Shown: positions 47,818 through 57,048 of the stretch, one piece after another
Position numbering within the stretch: the first letter of the stretch is position 1
How the letters are laid out: every line of letters starts with the position of its first letter
Origin: Sphingobacterium bovisgrunnientis
Lineage (GTDB): Bacteria > Bacteroidota > Bacteroidia > Sphingobacteriales > Sphingobacteriaceae
Direction: 5' to 3'
NCBI RefSeq assembly: GCF_009829085.1
Contig: NZ_WUQY01000005.1
Span: 83,352-147,351, forward strand
DNA: 64,000 nt
Notes under the pieces: model-generated
Databases searched by the model: none
Told to the model about the DNA's origin: nothing
Seen by the model: the letters and a program-made list of their open reading frames with translations, nothing else
Translations under genes and position numbers: made by a program

Positions 47818-49863
47818 ATGATTTTGCTCAGAACTAAAATTTTGTGTATTCTTTTCACGTTAATCTGCCTTTCAACATATGCTGAAGATGGAAGTTCATT
47901 GTGGTTACGCTTTGAAAAAGTATCGCCAGATATTTCTTCAAAACGCACTATTCAAACGAAATCCAAAGACGAAATTGTTCTTTTAGCGAAGAAGGAGTTG
48001 GACGAATATTGGAAAGGAAATTCGATTGAATTGGTCGTAGATCGAAAGTTGACAAGGCTTAAAGATGGTTTTAAAATTTCAAGCGCTGGCAACAAGCTAC
48101 AAATTATAGGAAGTCAATCTGCAGGAATTCTATATGGTGCTTACCATTTATTGCAAAAACAAGCGGTTGGTATTGAAGTAGGGACTTATAATGTAGAAGA
48201 AATTCCATCTTATGATATTCGTATTCTAAACCATTGGGATAATCTAGATCGTACGGTAGAGCGTGGTTACGCTGGTTATTCCCTTTGGAAATGGGATGAA
48301 TTACCACAAGTATTGAGTCCTCGCTACGAAGCTTACGCTAGAGCAAATGCCTCTATTGGTATTAATGCTACCGTTCTAAATAACGTGAACGCATCACCTC
48401 AAATATTGACAACCGCATATTTCGAAAAAGTAAAAGCTATTGCAAGCGTGTTTAGAAAATATGGCATTAAAGTGTATCTATCCATTAATTTTTCTTCTCC
48501 AAAAGTTATCGGTGGCTTAGAGAATTCGGATCCATTGAATAAGGACGTACAATTGTGGTGGAAGAATAAAGTAAAAGAAGTTTATCAAATCATTCCAGAT
48601 TTTGGAGGATTTTTGGTTAAAGCAAATTCTGAAGGTCAGCCTGGTCCACAAGATTATGGACGTACGCATGCTGATGGCGCGAATATGCTTGCTGATGCGA
48701 TTAAGCCTTATGGTGGCACAATAATGTGGCGTGCATTCGTATATAATCCTACTAAAGAAGACCGCGCTAAGCAAGCTTATCAGGAGTTTGTACCATTGGA
48801 TGGGCAATTTCGAGATAATGTAATCATTCAAATTAAAAATGGACCTATAGATTTTCAACCGAGAGAGCCTTTTACGCCATTGTTTGGAGCGATGAAGAAC
48901 ACTGCGCAGATGATTGAATTTCAGATTACACAAGAATATTTAGGTTTTTCGAATCACTTGGCTTATTTAGCACCCTTATTCAAAGAAACATTTGACAGCG
49001 ACACCTACGCAGATGGAAAGGGTTCTACCGTAGCCAAAATAACGGATGGATCACTTCGAAAAATTACTAAAACTGCTGTAGCGGGTGTTGCGAATATTGG
49101 AGAAGACACCAACTGGACAGGTCACCATTTCGGGCAAGCGAATTGGTATGCTTTCGGCAAATTAGCGTGGAATCATCAACTATCATCTGAAGAAATAGCA
49201 AAAGAATGGCTTGGATTGACTTTCACTAATGAATCCAAATTCGTGAATGAATTAACGGATTTGATGATGGCTTCGCGTGAAGCAGTAGTGAATTATATGA
49301 TGCCGTTGGGCTTACATCACATTTTTGCGTTTGACCATCATTATGGACCTGAACCTTGGGGCAATATGCCGGGGGGAAGAGCCGATTGGATGCCTTGGTA
49401 CTACCACAATGCGGACTCTGTTGGTGTAGGTTTTAATAGAACAACAAGTGGCAGTAATGCCATAGCACAATACAATGAACCTTTGCGCACGCAATATAAT
49501 GACATCAAAGCTTGTCCTGAAAATTTATTACTCTGGTTTCATCACGTGCCGTGGAATTATAAAATGAAAAGTGGCAATACATTGTGGGATGAGCTTTGTC
49601 TGCACTATGACAAAGGTGTACAAGAGGTGAGGGATTTTCAGCGTGTATGGGATAGCATGGAATCTTATGTGGACAAAGAAAGATTCAAACACGTGCAGAG
49701 TAGATTAAAAATTCAAAGTCGTGATGCTGTTTGGTGGAAGGACGCATGTTTACTGTATTTCCAGACATTTTCAAAAATGCCAATTCCGTATCATATCGAA
49801 CGTCCGGTACATGAATTAGAAGATTTAAAGAAAATAAAACTCCCTATGAAACACCATAATTAA
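47818..49863 (+). CDS. GH67 alpha-glucuronidase
   Basis: 681 residues, normal for GH67, with a signal peptide (about 1-22, STYAE). It opens with SSLWLRFEKV. The N-terminal GH20b-like domain contains IIGSQSAGILYGAYHLLQ. The barrel has ILNHWDNLDRTVERGYAG, acid Glu272 in KANSEGQPGPQDYGR, MWRAFVY, IGEDTNWTGHHFGQANWYA and LGLHHIF. GH67 removes (methyl)glucuronic acid only from the non-reducing end of short aldouronic acids. This complements the GH115 in the same operon and the GH30 immediately downstream, which cuts next to such groups. Confidence 0.95.
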   Translation: MILLRTKILCILFTLICLSTYAEDGSSLWLRFEKVSPDISSKRTIQTKSKDEIVLLAKKELDEYWKGNSIELVVDRKLTRLKDGFKISSAGNKLQIIGSQSAGILYGAYHLLQKQAVGIEVGTYNVEEIPSYDIRILNHWDNLDRTVERGYAGYSLWKWDELPQVLSPRYEAYARANASIGINATVLNNVNASPQILTTAYFEKVKAIASVFRKYGIKVYLSINFSSPKVIGGLENSDPLNKDVQLWWKNKVKEVYQIIPDFGGFLVKANSEGQPGPQDYGRTHADGANMLADAIKPYGGTIMWRAFVYNPTKEDRAKQAYQEFVPLDGQFRDNVIIQIKNGPIDFQPREPFTPLFGAMKNTAQMIEFQITQEYLGFSNHLAYLAPLFKETFDSDTYADGKGSTVAKITDGSLRKITKTAVAGVANIGEDTNWTGHHFGQANWYAFGKLAWNHQLSSEEIAKEWLGLTFTNESKFVNELTDLMMASREAVVNYMMPLGLHHIFAFDHHYGPEPWGNMPGGRADWMPWYYHNADSVGVGFNRTTSGSNAIAQYNEPLRTQYNDIKACPENLLLWFHHVPWNYKMKSGNTLWDELCLHYDKGVQEVRDFQRVWDSMESYVDKERFKHVQSRLKIQSRDAVWWKDACLLYFQTFSKMPIPYHIERPVHELEDLKKIKLPMKHHN

Positions 49864-49870
49864 TACGATA

Positions 49871-51430
49871 ATGCAAAGACTTAATTTCATATTTAAATTA
49901 TTTATACTGTTTGCCCTAATTCTTGGCTGTTCTAAATCCGAGGATGAAACTCCTCAAGTAGATTTAAAAGTTAAAGAGGAAGAAATACTTTTGGATGCCC
50001 AGGGTGGTTCAGGCGCATTAACAATAATCTGGAGCAATACCGAATGGGAGTTAATAATCCCTTCTGAAGGATTTTTATCAGGTTTTAATTTTCTAAAGGG
50101 TGGAAGTTTTAACCACAGTAGTCAAACGCGTGTACAATTTAATTATACCGAGAATAACACCAATACGGAACGCATACAATCCATTCAACTTAAAAATATT
50201 TTATCAGGCGAATCTAAGCAAATTACTATAAAGCAGTCAACCAAACCTCCTGTAGTGTTGCAAGTAAAACCTTCTACTTCGTATCAACAGATTACGGGTT
50301 TTGGCGGTATGTTAAATCCAGCATTATGGCAAGGCGGAAATCAATTGACCGTGGCTGAAATAGACAGATTGTATGGACAAAATGGCCTCGGCTATAAAAT
50401 GTTGCGAATGATGATTTATCCCAATTCAAACGATTGGAACAGGGACTTAGAAATAGCAAAAAAAGCACAATCTTTAGGCGCTAGAATATTTGCGTCACCT
50501 TGGTCTCCACCGGCACATATGAAGAGTAGTAAACAACAAGGTGGAGGTAATGGTGGTTATTTGTTGCCCGAATATTATGCGGATTATGCACAACATTTAA
50601 ATGCTTTTGTAGATTACATGGCTGCAAATGGGGTGACTATTGAGGCTGTTTCTATTCAAAATGAACCAGATTGGGATCCGGAATATGATGCTTGCGTATG
50701 GACAGGACAGCAAATTTTGAATTTTATAAAAAATCACGGTAAGGACATTAAGGTAAAAGTTATTGCTGCGGAAGCAGTCAATTTCAAAAAAGAATATACA
50801 GATCCTACTTTAAATGACCCGATAGCGCGTGAACATTTGGACATTATAGGAACACACTTATACGGTGGGGGAATAGGAGATTATCCGCTAGCACGCCAAC
50901 ACAATAAGGAAATTTGGATGACCGAACATTTGATGAATAACAATTCAGCTAATGACTGGAGTTGGAATGACGCGCTGATATTCGCAAAAGAGCTACATGG
51001 TTGTTTGGAAGCGAATTTCAATGCCTATATCTGGTGGTACCTCAAAAGACACTACAGCATGTTGGGCGATGGTGAGTTTGGCACTGTAAAAGGAGAATTG
51101 CTTCCACGAGGATACGTTTTATCGCATTATGCACAGTATGCCACAGAGCGTAGGCGAATTGCTGTTGATAAAATAGCAAGTAATAATGATATTCTAGTAA
51201 CGGCTTATGAAGGAACTTCGGATTATACATTAATCATACAAAATCAAGGTAATGCTTTGATTCCAACTGTACAATTTGAATTACCGCAAGCTTTCACGAG
51301 CGTGACTGGCGTGGAAACTACTGCTACTAAGAATATGCAAACGGCTTCCGTTAATGCTACGAAAAATAATCAAGTTGTATCATTAACGATTAATCCAAAG
51401 TCTATTTTGTCCATTAAAATTAGAAAATAG
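49871..51430 (+). CDS. BACON domain-GH30 glucuronoxylanase (subfamily 8-like), lipoprotein
   Basis: 519 residues with lipobox ILGC (Cys20). An N-terminal BACON-type beta-sandwich (about 35-125, ending SKQITIKQS) is followed by a GH30 barrel with its side beta domain. Motifs: QQITGFGGMLNPALW, FASPWSPPAHMK, acid/base Glu265 in SIQNEPDWDPEYDACVW, and nucleophile Glu352 in IWMTEHL. The loop YIWWYLKRHYSMLGD resembles the WWYIRR loop that holds the glucuronic-acid-binding arginine in XynC-type enzymes. This supports endo-cleavage at glucuronic-acid-substituted xylose. It lies 7 bp after GH67, whose substrates it would produce. Confidence 0.93.
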   Translation: MQRLNFIFKLFILFALILGCSKSEDETPQVDLKVKEEEILLDAQGGSGALTIIWSNTEWELIIPSEGFLSGFNFLKGGSFNHSSQTRVQFNYTENNTNTERIQSIQLKNILSGESKQITIKQSTKPPVVLQVKPSTSYQQITGFGGMLNPALWQGGNQLTVAEIDRLYGQNGLGYKMLRMMIYPNSNDWNRDLEIAKKAQSLGARIFASPWSPPAHMKSSKQQGGGNGGYLLPEYYADYAQHLNAFVDYMAANGVTIEAVSIQNEPDWDPEYDACVWTGQQILNFIKNHGKDIKVKVIAAEAVNFKKEYTDPTLNDPIAREHLDIIGTHLYGGGIGDYPLARQHNKEIWMTEHLMNNNSANDWSWNDALIFAKELHGCLEANFNAYIWWYLKRHYSMLGDGEFGTVKGELLPRGYVLSHYAQYATERRRIAVDKIASNNDILVTAYEGTSDYTLIIQNQGNALIPTVQFELPQAFTSVTGVETTATKNMQTASVNATKNNQVVSLTINPKSILSIKIRK

Positions 51431-51433
51431 TTT

Positions 51434-53374
51434 ATGCTAAGACTTCGTCATATATTGACTTTTATGTTGCTTGCTAGCAATTACTTGTTGATTGCGCAGG
51501 TAGCCACCGTAGAAAGTCCAAATAAGCAATTGCGTGTAGAAATACATGTTGATGCCAATAAAGCATTTTACAGTGTAACTCTTAAAGGTAAGACTATTTT
51601 AGAAAAATCACCATTAGGTTTTAAATCTAATGAAGGAGATTTTATAAGCGGTTTAGCATTCGAAAATAGTAAAAATTCGGTTGTAGAAAAGCAATATTCG
51701 CAAGATAGAATCAAGGTGTCGAACATTAGCTATCACGCTAATGCCTTGACTACCAATTTTACAAATGCAGATAAAAAATCTTTCGCTGTGATTTTTCAAG
51801 TAAGCAATAATGATATTGCATTTCGCTATGAATTACCAACTTGGAAAGAAACGCGTAGCGTTGTAATACATGCAGAGAACACGGGCTACAAATTTCCAAC
51901 GAGCACAACTGCATTTATCTCTACGATGATGAAACCAATGACTGGTTTCGCGCGTACAGCTGTTAGTTATGAAAGTGGGTATAGTATTGATGCACCAATA
52001 GCTTCGGCAAAAAGTCAGTTTGGTTTTGTGTTTCCAAGTTTGTTTAAGGTTCAAGATAATGGATGGGTATTATTATCAGAGACTGGCGTGACCAGTGCGT
52101 ATTGCGCTTCGCACTTAAGCGAAATTTCAGCTGATGGTGTTTTTTATGTTAATTATCCGCAGCAGGAGCAAAATAATGGATTTGGAAGTACGGGAGCTGC
52201 ACTTTCCTTACCTGGTGCTACGCCGTGGAGAACAATAACTGTCGGTGACAACTTGAGTCCGATTGTCAAGACTACAATTCCTTTTGATGTAGTGGAACCA
52301 TTGTATGCCCCATCACAAAACTACAAGTTTGGTAAATCTACATGGAGCTGGATTGTATGGCAAGACCAAAGTATGAACTGGAATGATCAAGTAAAATATA
52401 TTGATTTGGCATCGGCTTTAAATTATCCTTATATATTAATTGATGCGCTTTGGGACACAAATATTGGAAGAGATAGGATGGAGAAATTGATTCAATATGC
52501 TAACTCCAAAAATGTAGATGTGTTTTTATGGTACAATTCCAATGGAACTTTCAACGATGCACCTCAAGGTCCTCGAAATTCTATGAGTACATCTATTGCG
52601 CGTAAAAAAGAAATGAAATGGCTTCAAAAAGTAGGTGTTAAAGGATTAAAAGTTGATTTTTTTGGTGGAGACAAGCAAGAAACCATGCGCTTGTATGAAG
52701 ATATATTATCTGATGCGAATGACCATGGGTTGATGATTATATTCCATGGTGCCACATTGCCAAGAGGATGGGAAAGATTGTATCCAAATTTTGTGGGCAG
52801 TGAAGCTGTATTAGCGTCAGAAATGTTGATATTCTCGCAATATGCACGAGATAATGAAGCTGTTTTTGCGACTTTGCATCCATTCATTCGTAATGCTGTA
52901 GGCAGTATGGAATTTGGTGGCGTGTTTTTAAATGACTTTTTGACCAAAGACAACAAAACTAGAAATAAGAGACTTACCACGGATGCATTTCAAATGGCAA
53001 CTGCTGTATTATTTCAAAATCCTGTGCAGCCTTTTGCATTGACTCCTAATAATTTGACCGAGGCAGAATCCTTCCTTATAGATTTCATGAAGGAAGTTCC
53101 TACTACTTGGGATGAGACATTATTCATTGATGGTTATCCAGGACAATATGCGATTTTGGGAAGAAGACACAAAGATAAATGGTACATAGCAGGTGTGAAT
53201 GCCCAAAAGGAAAGTTTGAAAATCAAAATTGACATCTCCATGCTGAAAACTAAAAACCTCAACATGATCAATGATGATATCAATAAGAATCCGACAATTA
53301 AGAATATCAAATTAGATAAGAATGGGCTTTATGAAGTTACCATACAACCTAACGGAGGATTTGTAATCTATTAA
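51434..53374 (+). CDS. GH97 family glycosidase, retaining alpha-galactosidase type
   Basis: 646 residues with a signal peptide (about 1-21, LIAQ). The N-terminal beta-sandwich (ESPNKQLRVEIHVD) leads to a barrel with YILIDALWD, FLWYNSNGTFND, and LKVDFFGGDKQ holding Asp408. FHGATLPRGWERLYPNFVGSEAV and FALTPNNLTEA follow. Family knowledge: GH97 has an inverting group with a Glu base and a retaining group with an Asp nucleophile at this place, as in the alpha-galactosidase BT1871. The Asp seen here points to the retaining group. It would remove terminal alpha-galactose from complex xylan side chains. It lies 3 bp after the GH30 stop. Confidence 0.93.
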   Translation: MLRLRHILTFMLLASNYLLIAQVATVESPNKQLRVEIHVDANKAFYSVTLKGKTILEKSPLGFKSNEGDFISGLAFENSKNSVVEKQYSQDRIKVSNISYHANALTTNFTNADKKSFAVIFQVSNNDIAFRYELPTWKETRSVVIHAENTGYKFPTSTTAFISTMMKPMTGFARTAVSYESGYSIDAPIASAKSQFGFVFPSLFKVQDNGWVLLSETGVTSAYCASHLSEISADGVFYVNYPQQEQNNGFGSTGAALSLPGATPWRTITVGDNLSPIVKTTIPFDVVEPLYAPSQNYKFGKSTWSWIVWQDQSMNWNDQVKYIDLASALNYPYILIDALWDTNIGRDRMEKLIQYANSKNVDVFLWYNSNGTFNDAPQGPRNSMSTSIARKKEMKWLQKVGVKGLKVDFFGGDKQETMRLYEDILSDANDHGLMIIFHGATLPRGWERLYPNFVGSEAVLASEMLIFSQYARDNEAVFATLHPFIRNAVGSMEFGGVFLNDFLTKDNKTRNKRLTTDAFQMATAVLFQNPVQPFALTPNNLTEAESFLIDFMKEVPTTWDETLFIDGYPGQYAILGRRHKDKWYIAGVNAQKESLKIKIDISMLKTKNLNMINDDINKNPTIKNIKLDKNGLYEVTIQPNGGFVIY

Positions 53375-53402
53375 TTGCTTTAAACATAAAACCACTAGTT
53401 AC

Positions 53403-55130
53403 ATGAACAATTTTGGAAAATTATTGAAGACATTACCCATACTAGCGACTACTATATTTATGAGTTGCCAAGAAGGTAAAAATAAAAACACCGAATTGGG
53501 TGAGCCGCTTTTCACAAGTTTTACTTATGAAGGAAAGGATAAAATTTACGAGCAAAATCCGCTACAAGCAGGACAGTTTTACAGTCCGATATTACAAGGT
53601 TGCTATCCCGATCCCAGTATCACGCGAAAGGGAGATGATTATTACATAGTAAATTCTTCATTTGCGATGTTTCCAGGTGTGCCAATTTTCCATTCCAATG
53701 ATTTGGTAAATTGGAAACAGATTGGACACGTTTTGGATCGAGAATCTCAGCTCAAAGTCTATACTTCGGGGATTAGTGAAGGCATTTATGCTCCTGTTAT
53801 TCGTTACAATCCAAATAACGATACGTTCTATATGATTACCACACAATTTGCTGGTGGTATCGGCAATATGGTGGTGAAAACTAAAGATCCTAAAGAAGGA
53901 AACTGGTCTGACCCAATTAAACTTGATTTTCAAGGTATTGATCCTTCTTTATTTTTTGATGATAATGGAAAAGCTTACGTCATTCATAATGATGCACCAG
54001 ATCCGGGTAAAGAATTGTATACCGGTCATCGCGTAATTAAGATATGGGATTATGATGTAGAAAAAGACCAAGTAATTGCTGGTACAGACAAAATAATTGT
54101 TGATGGCGGGGTAGATATATCCAAAAAGCCGATTTGGATCGAAGCACCACATATTTACAAAAGAAATAACAAATATTATTTGATGTGTGCGGAGGGTGGA
54201 ACGGCAGATGATCACAGCGAAGTGATTTTTAGTAGTGACAATCCTCGTGGACCATATGTTCCAGCAGCAAAAAATCCTATTTTGACGCAAAGGCACTTGG
54301 ACAAAAGCCGTCCGAATCCTGTAGAATGGGCTGGACATGCGGATATTGTCGAAGGTCCTGATGGCGGATTGTATAGTGTATTTTTGGCAATTCGTCCAAA
54401 CGAAAAAAATCGTGTAAATACAGGACGAGAAACATTTATGTTGCCTGTTGATTGGTCTGGAGAATTTCCAGTATTTCAAGGCGGATTAGAAGTGTTGAAG
54501 CCTTCTATTCCTATGCCTTCTGGTGTAGAAAACAAAACGAATTCGGGAGATTATTTTCCAAATGGAAATTTCGTTTTTACGGATAAATTTGACGGAAATG
54601 CATTTGATCACAGATGGGTGGCATTGCGTGGCCCAAGAGAGCCTTTTTCAGAATTATCAAAAGATGGAGTAAGAATCAAACCCTTGGATGTATCTATCAA
54701 AGAAAAGAAACCAATTTCTGCCTTATTTTATAGACAACAACACAATAGTTTTGCTGCAGAGGTTGAAATGCATTATACGCCTTCTTCTGAAAAAGATTTA
54801 GCAGGTCTTACCTGTTTGCAAAGTGAAAATTTCAACTATGTGTTTGGAATTACTAAATCAGGAAATGATAACTATTTACTTTTAGCAAGAACTGAAAAAG
54901 GTGAAACTAAAGTGTTGGCTTCGAAAAAATTGGAAGATAATTCAGCCGTCAAATTACAGGTAACTGCTGATGGTGATAATTATAATTTCAATTTCTCCCA
55001 AAATGGCAAAGCATTTGAAAATTTAGGTGGTGCAGTTTCAGGTGATATTTTGTCAACAAATATTGCTGGAGGCTTTACTGGTGCGCTTATCGGTATGTAC
55101 GCAACCAAAAGCAATGATATAAGTCTTTAA
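53403..55130 (+). CDS. GH43 family beta-xylosidase/arabinofuranosidase with C-terminal beta-sandwich, lipoprotein
   Basis: 575 residues with lipobox IFMSC. The GH43 propeller (about 65-370) has YPDPSITRKGDDYY (base Asp), GIDPSLFFDDNG and acid Glu in WIEAPHIYK. FHSNDLVNWKQIGHVLDR and HADIVEGPDGGLYSVFLAIRP are typical of the bacterial exo-acting beta-xylosidase groups. A GH43_C2-like domain (about 395-575, FTDKFDGNAFDHRWVALRGP) follows. It is last in the operon, with a clear terminator 27 bp after the stop. Subfamily (10 or 11-like) is uncertain. Confidence 0.9.
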   Translation: MNNFGKLLKTLPILATTIFMSCQEGKNKNTELGEPLFTSFTYEGKDKIYEQNPLQAGQFYSPILQGCYPDPSITRKGDDYYIVNSSFAMFPGVPIFHSNDLVNWKQIGHVLDRESQLKVYTSGISEGIYAPVIRYNPNNDTFYMITTQFAGGIGNMVVKTKDPKEGNWSDPIKLDFQGIDPSLFFDDNGKAYVIHNDAPDPGKELYTGHRVIKIWDYDVEKDQVIAGTDKIIVDGGVDISKKPIWIEAPHIYKRNNKYYLMCAEGGTADDHSEVIFSSDNPRGPYVPAAKNPILTQRHLDKSRPNPVEWAGHADIVEGPDGGLYSVFLAIRPNEKNRVNTGRETFMLPVDWSGEFPVFQGGLEVLKPSIPMPSGVENKTNSGDYFPNGNFVFTDKFDGNAFDHRWVALRGPREPFSELSKDGVRIKPLDVSIKEKKPISALFYRQQHNSFAAEVEMHYTPSSEKDLAGLTCLQSENFNYVFGITKSGNDNYLLLARTEKGETKVLASKKLEDNSAVKLQVTADGDNYNFNFSQNGKAFENLGGAVSGDILSTNIAGGFTGALIGMYATKSNDISL

Positions 55131-55156
55131 TCATAATTATTAGTATAGTTAAGCTT

Positions 55157-55207
55157 GCGATTCATTTGATTCCAATTCCCCTAGGATGATTTTGAATCGC
55201 TTTTTTT
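55157..55207 (+). terminator. Rho-independent terminator at the end of the xylan operon
   Basis: GCGATTCA (55157-55164) pairs with TGAATCGC (55193-55200), followed by T7 (55201-55207). It separates the xylan operon from the convergent MBL gene. Confidence 0.85.
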
Positions 55208-55216
55208 GTATGGCGA

Positions 55217-55897
55217 TTAACGTAATGGATCTAATTCTTCGATAAATTTTTCAAACTGTCTTTTCGTATTTAACAAGACTGGTCCGTGCCCAAAACAAAT
55301 TACTTTGGGATGTAAGTCATAAAGTTTCTTTAAGGATTGGATATTTTGATTTTGATCTGAAGTGAAAAGGTATGGAGGCAACTGTAAACCAGGAATTGTG
55401 GTCAATAAGTTCATATTGCATAATGCATCTCCAATAATGAGTGTGCCATCATCTTCTCTAAAAAATGACAAATGCCCTGCTGAATGTCCTGGCGTTTCAA
55501 TTACAATAAAATTTCCTACTATATCACCTTCTTTGAGTGTGTCTGTAACAGGATGACCTTCTCCTGCCCAATATTTTTGTTGAAATCTAGCTATTATTCC
55601 TGTAGGTGCTGGATAATCAGATACGGCTAAGCCGCTTTCTGTTCTATGCACTTCCTCCTTGTGGCAAAATAATGGAATATTAAATTCCTTACAAATTTGA
55701 GCACTACTTCCCTGATGATCAGCGTGTGCGTGCGTTAATACATGTTTAGTTATTGGTTTTTCGTGGATAGCTTTTTTAATATTATGGTAACTACATTTGA
55801 TTCCTGCGTCAAATAATATTCCATCAGCAATAAAACAATTGATACTAAGCCTAGGTAAAACTGAAATCTGATAAAGTTGAGTATTGATTTTCTTCAT
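55217..55897 (-). CDS. MBL-fold metallo-hydrolase
   Basis: 226 residues, cytoplasmic. Metal-binding motif THAHADHQGSS (about 75-85), ETPGHSAGHLSF, then IIGDALC and a C-terminal CFGHGPVL complete the set of metal ligands of the metallo-beta-lactamase fold. The substrate cannot be told from the sequence; relatives are glyoxalase-II-like or lactonase-like hydrolases. It follows the AraC gene on the minus strand after a 40-bp gap containing a perfect palindrome (55901-55920). Confidence 0.88.
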   Translation of the reverse strand: MKKINTQLYQISVLPRLSINCFIADGILFDAGIKCSYHNIKKAIHEKPITKHVLTHAHADHQGSSAQICKEFNIPLFCHKEEVHRTESGLAVSDYPAPTGIIARFQQKYWAGEGHPVTDTLKEGDIVGNFIVIETPGHSAGHLSFFREDDGTLIIGDALCNMNLLTTIPGLQLPPYLFTSDQNQNIQSLKKLYDLHPKVICFGHGPVLLNTKRQFEKFIEELDPLR

Positions 55898-55900
55898 AAC

Positions 55901-55920
55901 ATATTGTATTGGTACAATAT
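55901..55920. promoter_or_regulatory. Perfect palindrome upstream of the MBL gene
   Basis: ATATTGTA-TTGG-TACAATAT occupies 55901-55920, an 8-bp perfect inverted repeat with a 4-bp centre. It lies 3 bp before the MBL start codon. The form ATTGTA-N4-TACAAT is like operators of small dimeric winged-helix repressors, or it could be a hairpin at the ribosome-loading site. No candidate repressor is encoded in the window. Confidence 0.5.
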
Positions 55921-55937
55921 AATGATTTCAAGTTAAT

Positions 55938-56798
55938 TTATTGTTTTTTACGGTAAGTACTTGGGGTTTCGCCCGTTATTTTCTTAAACAACCTGATGAA
56001 ATAGGAGATGTTTTCAAAGCCTAATTTATAAGCGACATTTTTTAAACTGATGTTTTCCATCAAAATAAGTAACTGTGCTTTTTCAATTTTCTTTTGATTA
56101 ATGTATTTTGCAGGCGTACAACCCATTTGTTTTTTAAACAGTCTAATCAAATGATCTTTAGTCAAATTGGCCAAATCAGCTAATTCTTCAATTGCTATGG
56201 GATGCTCAATACGTTCATGAATATAGGTAATGACTTTATGGATTCTTTGATCTTGTATTTCTGTTTTAATAATCGAACAATTCAAAAATCGAGATAGTAT
56301 TATATTTATGATGGATTGTGTCTCCAATTTCGAAGCATCTGAATTATTGTAATTTAATGATAAATTTTTGATGAGTTCTTGGGAATTATCATACGTTGTG
56401 GGATCATACTTCTTTAATTCCCGTTCTGGGTTTAAGGAATACAATCTTCTAATAAGCATAGCAAGTAATTCGTCAACAGGTATTTCAAAAGGGAACTTAT
56501 ACCTATCAAAAATGCTGGCTTTTCGGTCTAGATTTTCGTATAAGTGAATGTAGAAAATATGAAATTCACCCTCGCAATCATAACTGTGTTGAACATAGGA
56601 GGGGGTTAAATACATATGATTTTCTTGCAGATCGAAACTTTCATTGCTTAGATGAATCTTTGCTTTACCTTTGACCACAAAATGTAATCTAACAAAAGGA
56701 CTACTTATGCCTTTCCAGTTCCAATCGGCATTGTGTTCAGCGTATCCAATATTTAATAAGATAAAGTCTAAATCATTAATGCTTTCTTGGGTTTTCAT
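55938..56798 (-). CDS. AraC family transcriptional regulator
   Basis: 286 residues. The N-terminal half (about 15-130) is a cupin-like sensor domain (VRLHFVVKGKAKIHL ... QENHMYLTPSYVQHSYDCEGEFHIFYIHL). The C-terminal 100 residues are a double helix-turn-helix AraC domain (HPIAIEELADLANLTKDHLIRLFKKQMG ... VAYKLGFENISYFIRLFKKITGETPSTYRKK). It is divergent from the GH29 operon. A pair of AGTCGATAAA repeats 21 bp apart lies in the shared intergenic region, so it probably activates that operon in response to a sugar such as fucose (inference). Confidence 0.93.
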   Translation of the reverse strand: MKTQESINDLDFILLNIGYAEHNADWNWKGISSPFVRLHFVVKGKAKIHLSNESFDLQENHMYLTPSYVQHSYDCEGEFHIFYIHLYENLDRKASIFDRYKFPFEIPVDELLAMLIRRLYSLNPERELKKYDPTTYDNSQELIKNLSLNYNNSDASKLETQSIINIILSRFLNCSIIKTEIQDQRIHKVITYIHERIEHPIAIEELADLANLTKDHLIRLFKKQMGCTPAKYINQKKIEKAQLLILMENISLKNVAYKLGFENISYFIRLFKKITGETPSTYRKKQ

Positions 56799-56854
56799 AT
56801 GATGTAAAAGTAGGTTTATTTGTATTGGACTAATGTAATATAAAAATATTTAAA

Positions 56855-56920
56855 AGTCGATAAAGTACTACTAGTAGTCGATAAATTTTACATTTATACT
56901 GTTGTTTAATACTACATTTG
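56855..56920 (+). promoter_or_regulatory. GH29 operon promoter with 21-bp-spaced direct repeats (candidate AraC site)
   Basis: AGTCGATAAA occurs at 56855-56864 and 56876-56885, exactly 21 bp apart. TACATTTG at 56913-56920 matches the TAnnTTTG -7 box. The repeats sit just upstream of the core promoter, as for an AraC-type activator. The sequence is unlike the HTCS-type operator, consistent with a different regulator. Confidence 0.7.
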
Positions 56921-57048
56921 AAAAGAGGCATCTAATAAATCCAATTATAATACGCTCAAATCATATCACTTTCTAGAGGGGTATACTTTTTACGAAGTAA
57001 TATATATCTGTGTAAAGGGTGGAATTTCTTGAGTAAAAAACGATTACT

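Noticed and set aside
53949..54479. Open frame of 176 codons on the minus strand
   Set aside because: Antisense to the conserved GH43 gene at 53403-55130; no start context, domain or conservation signal.
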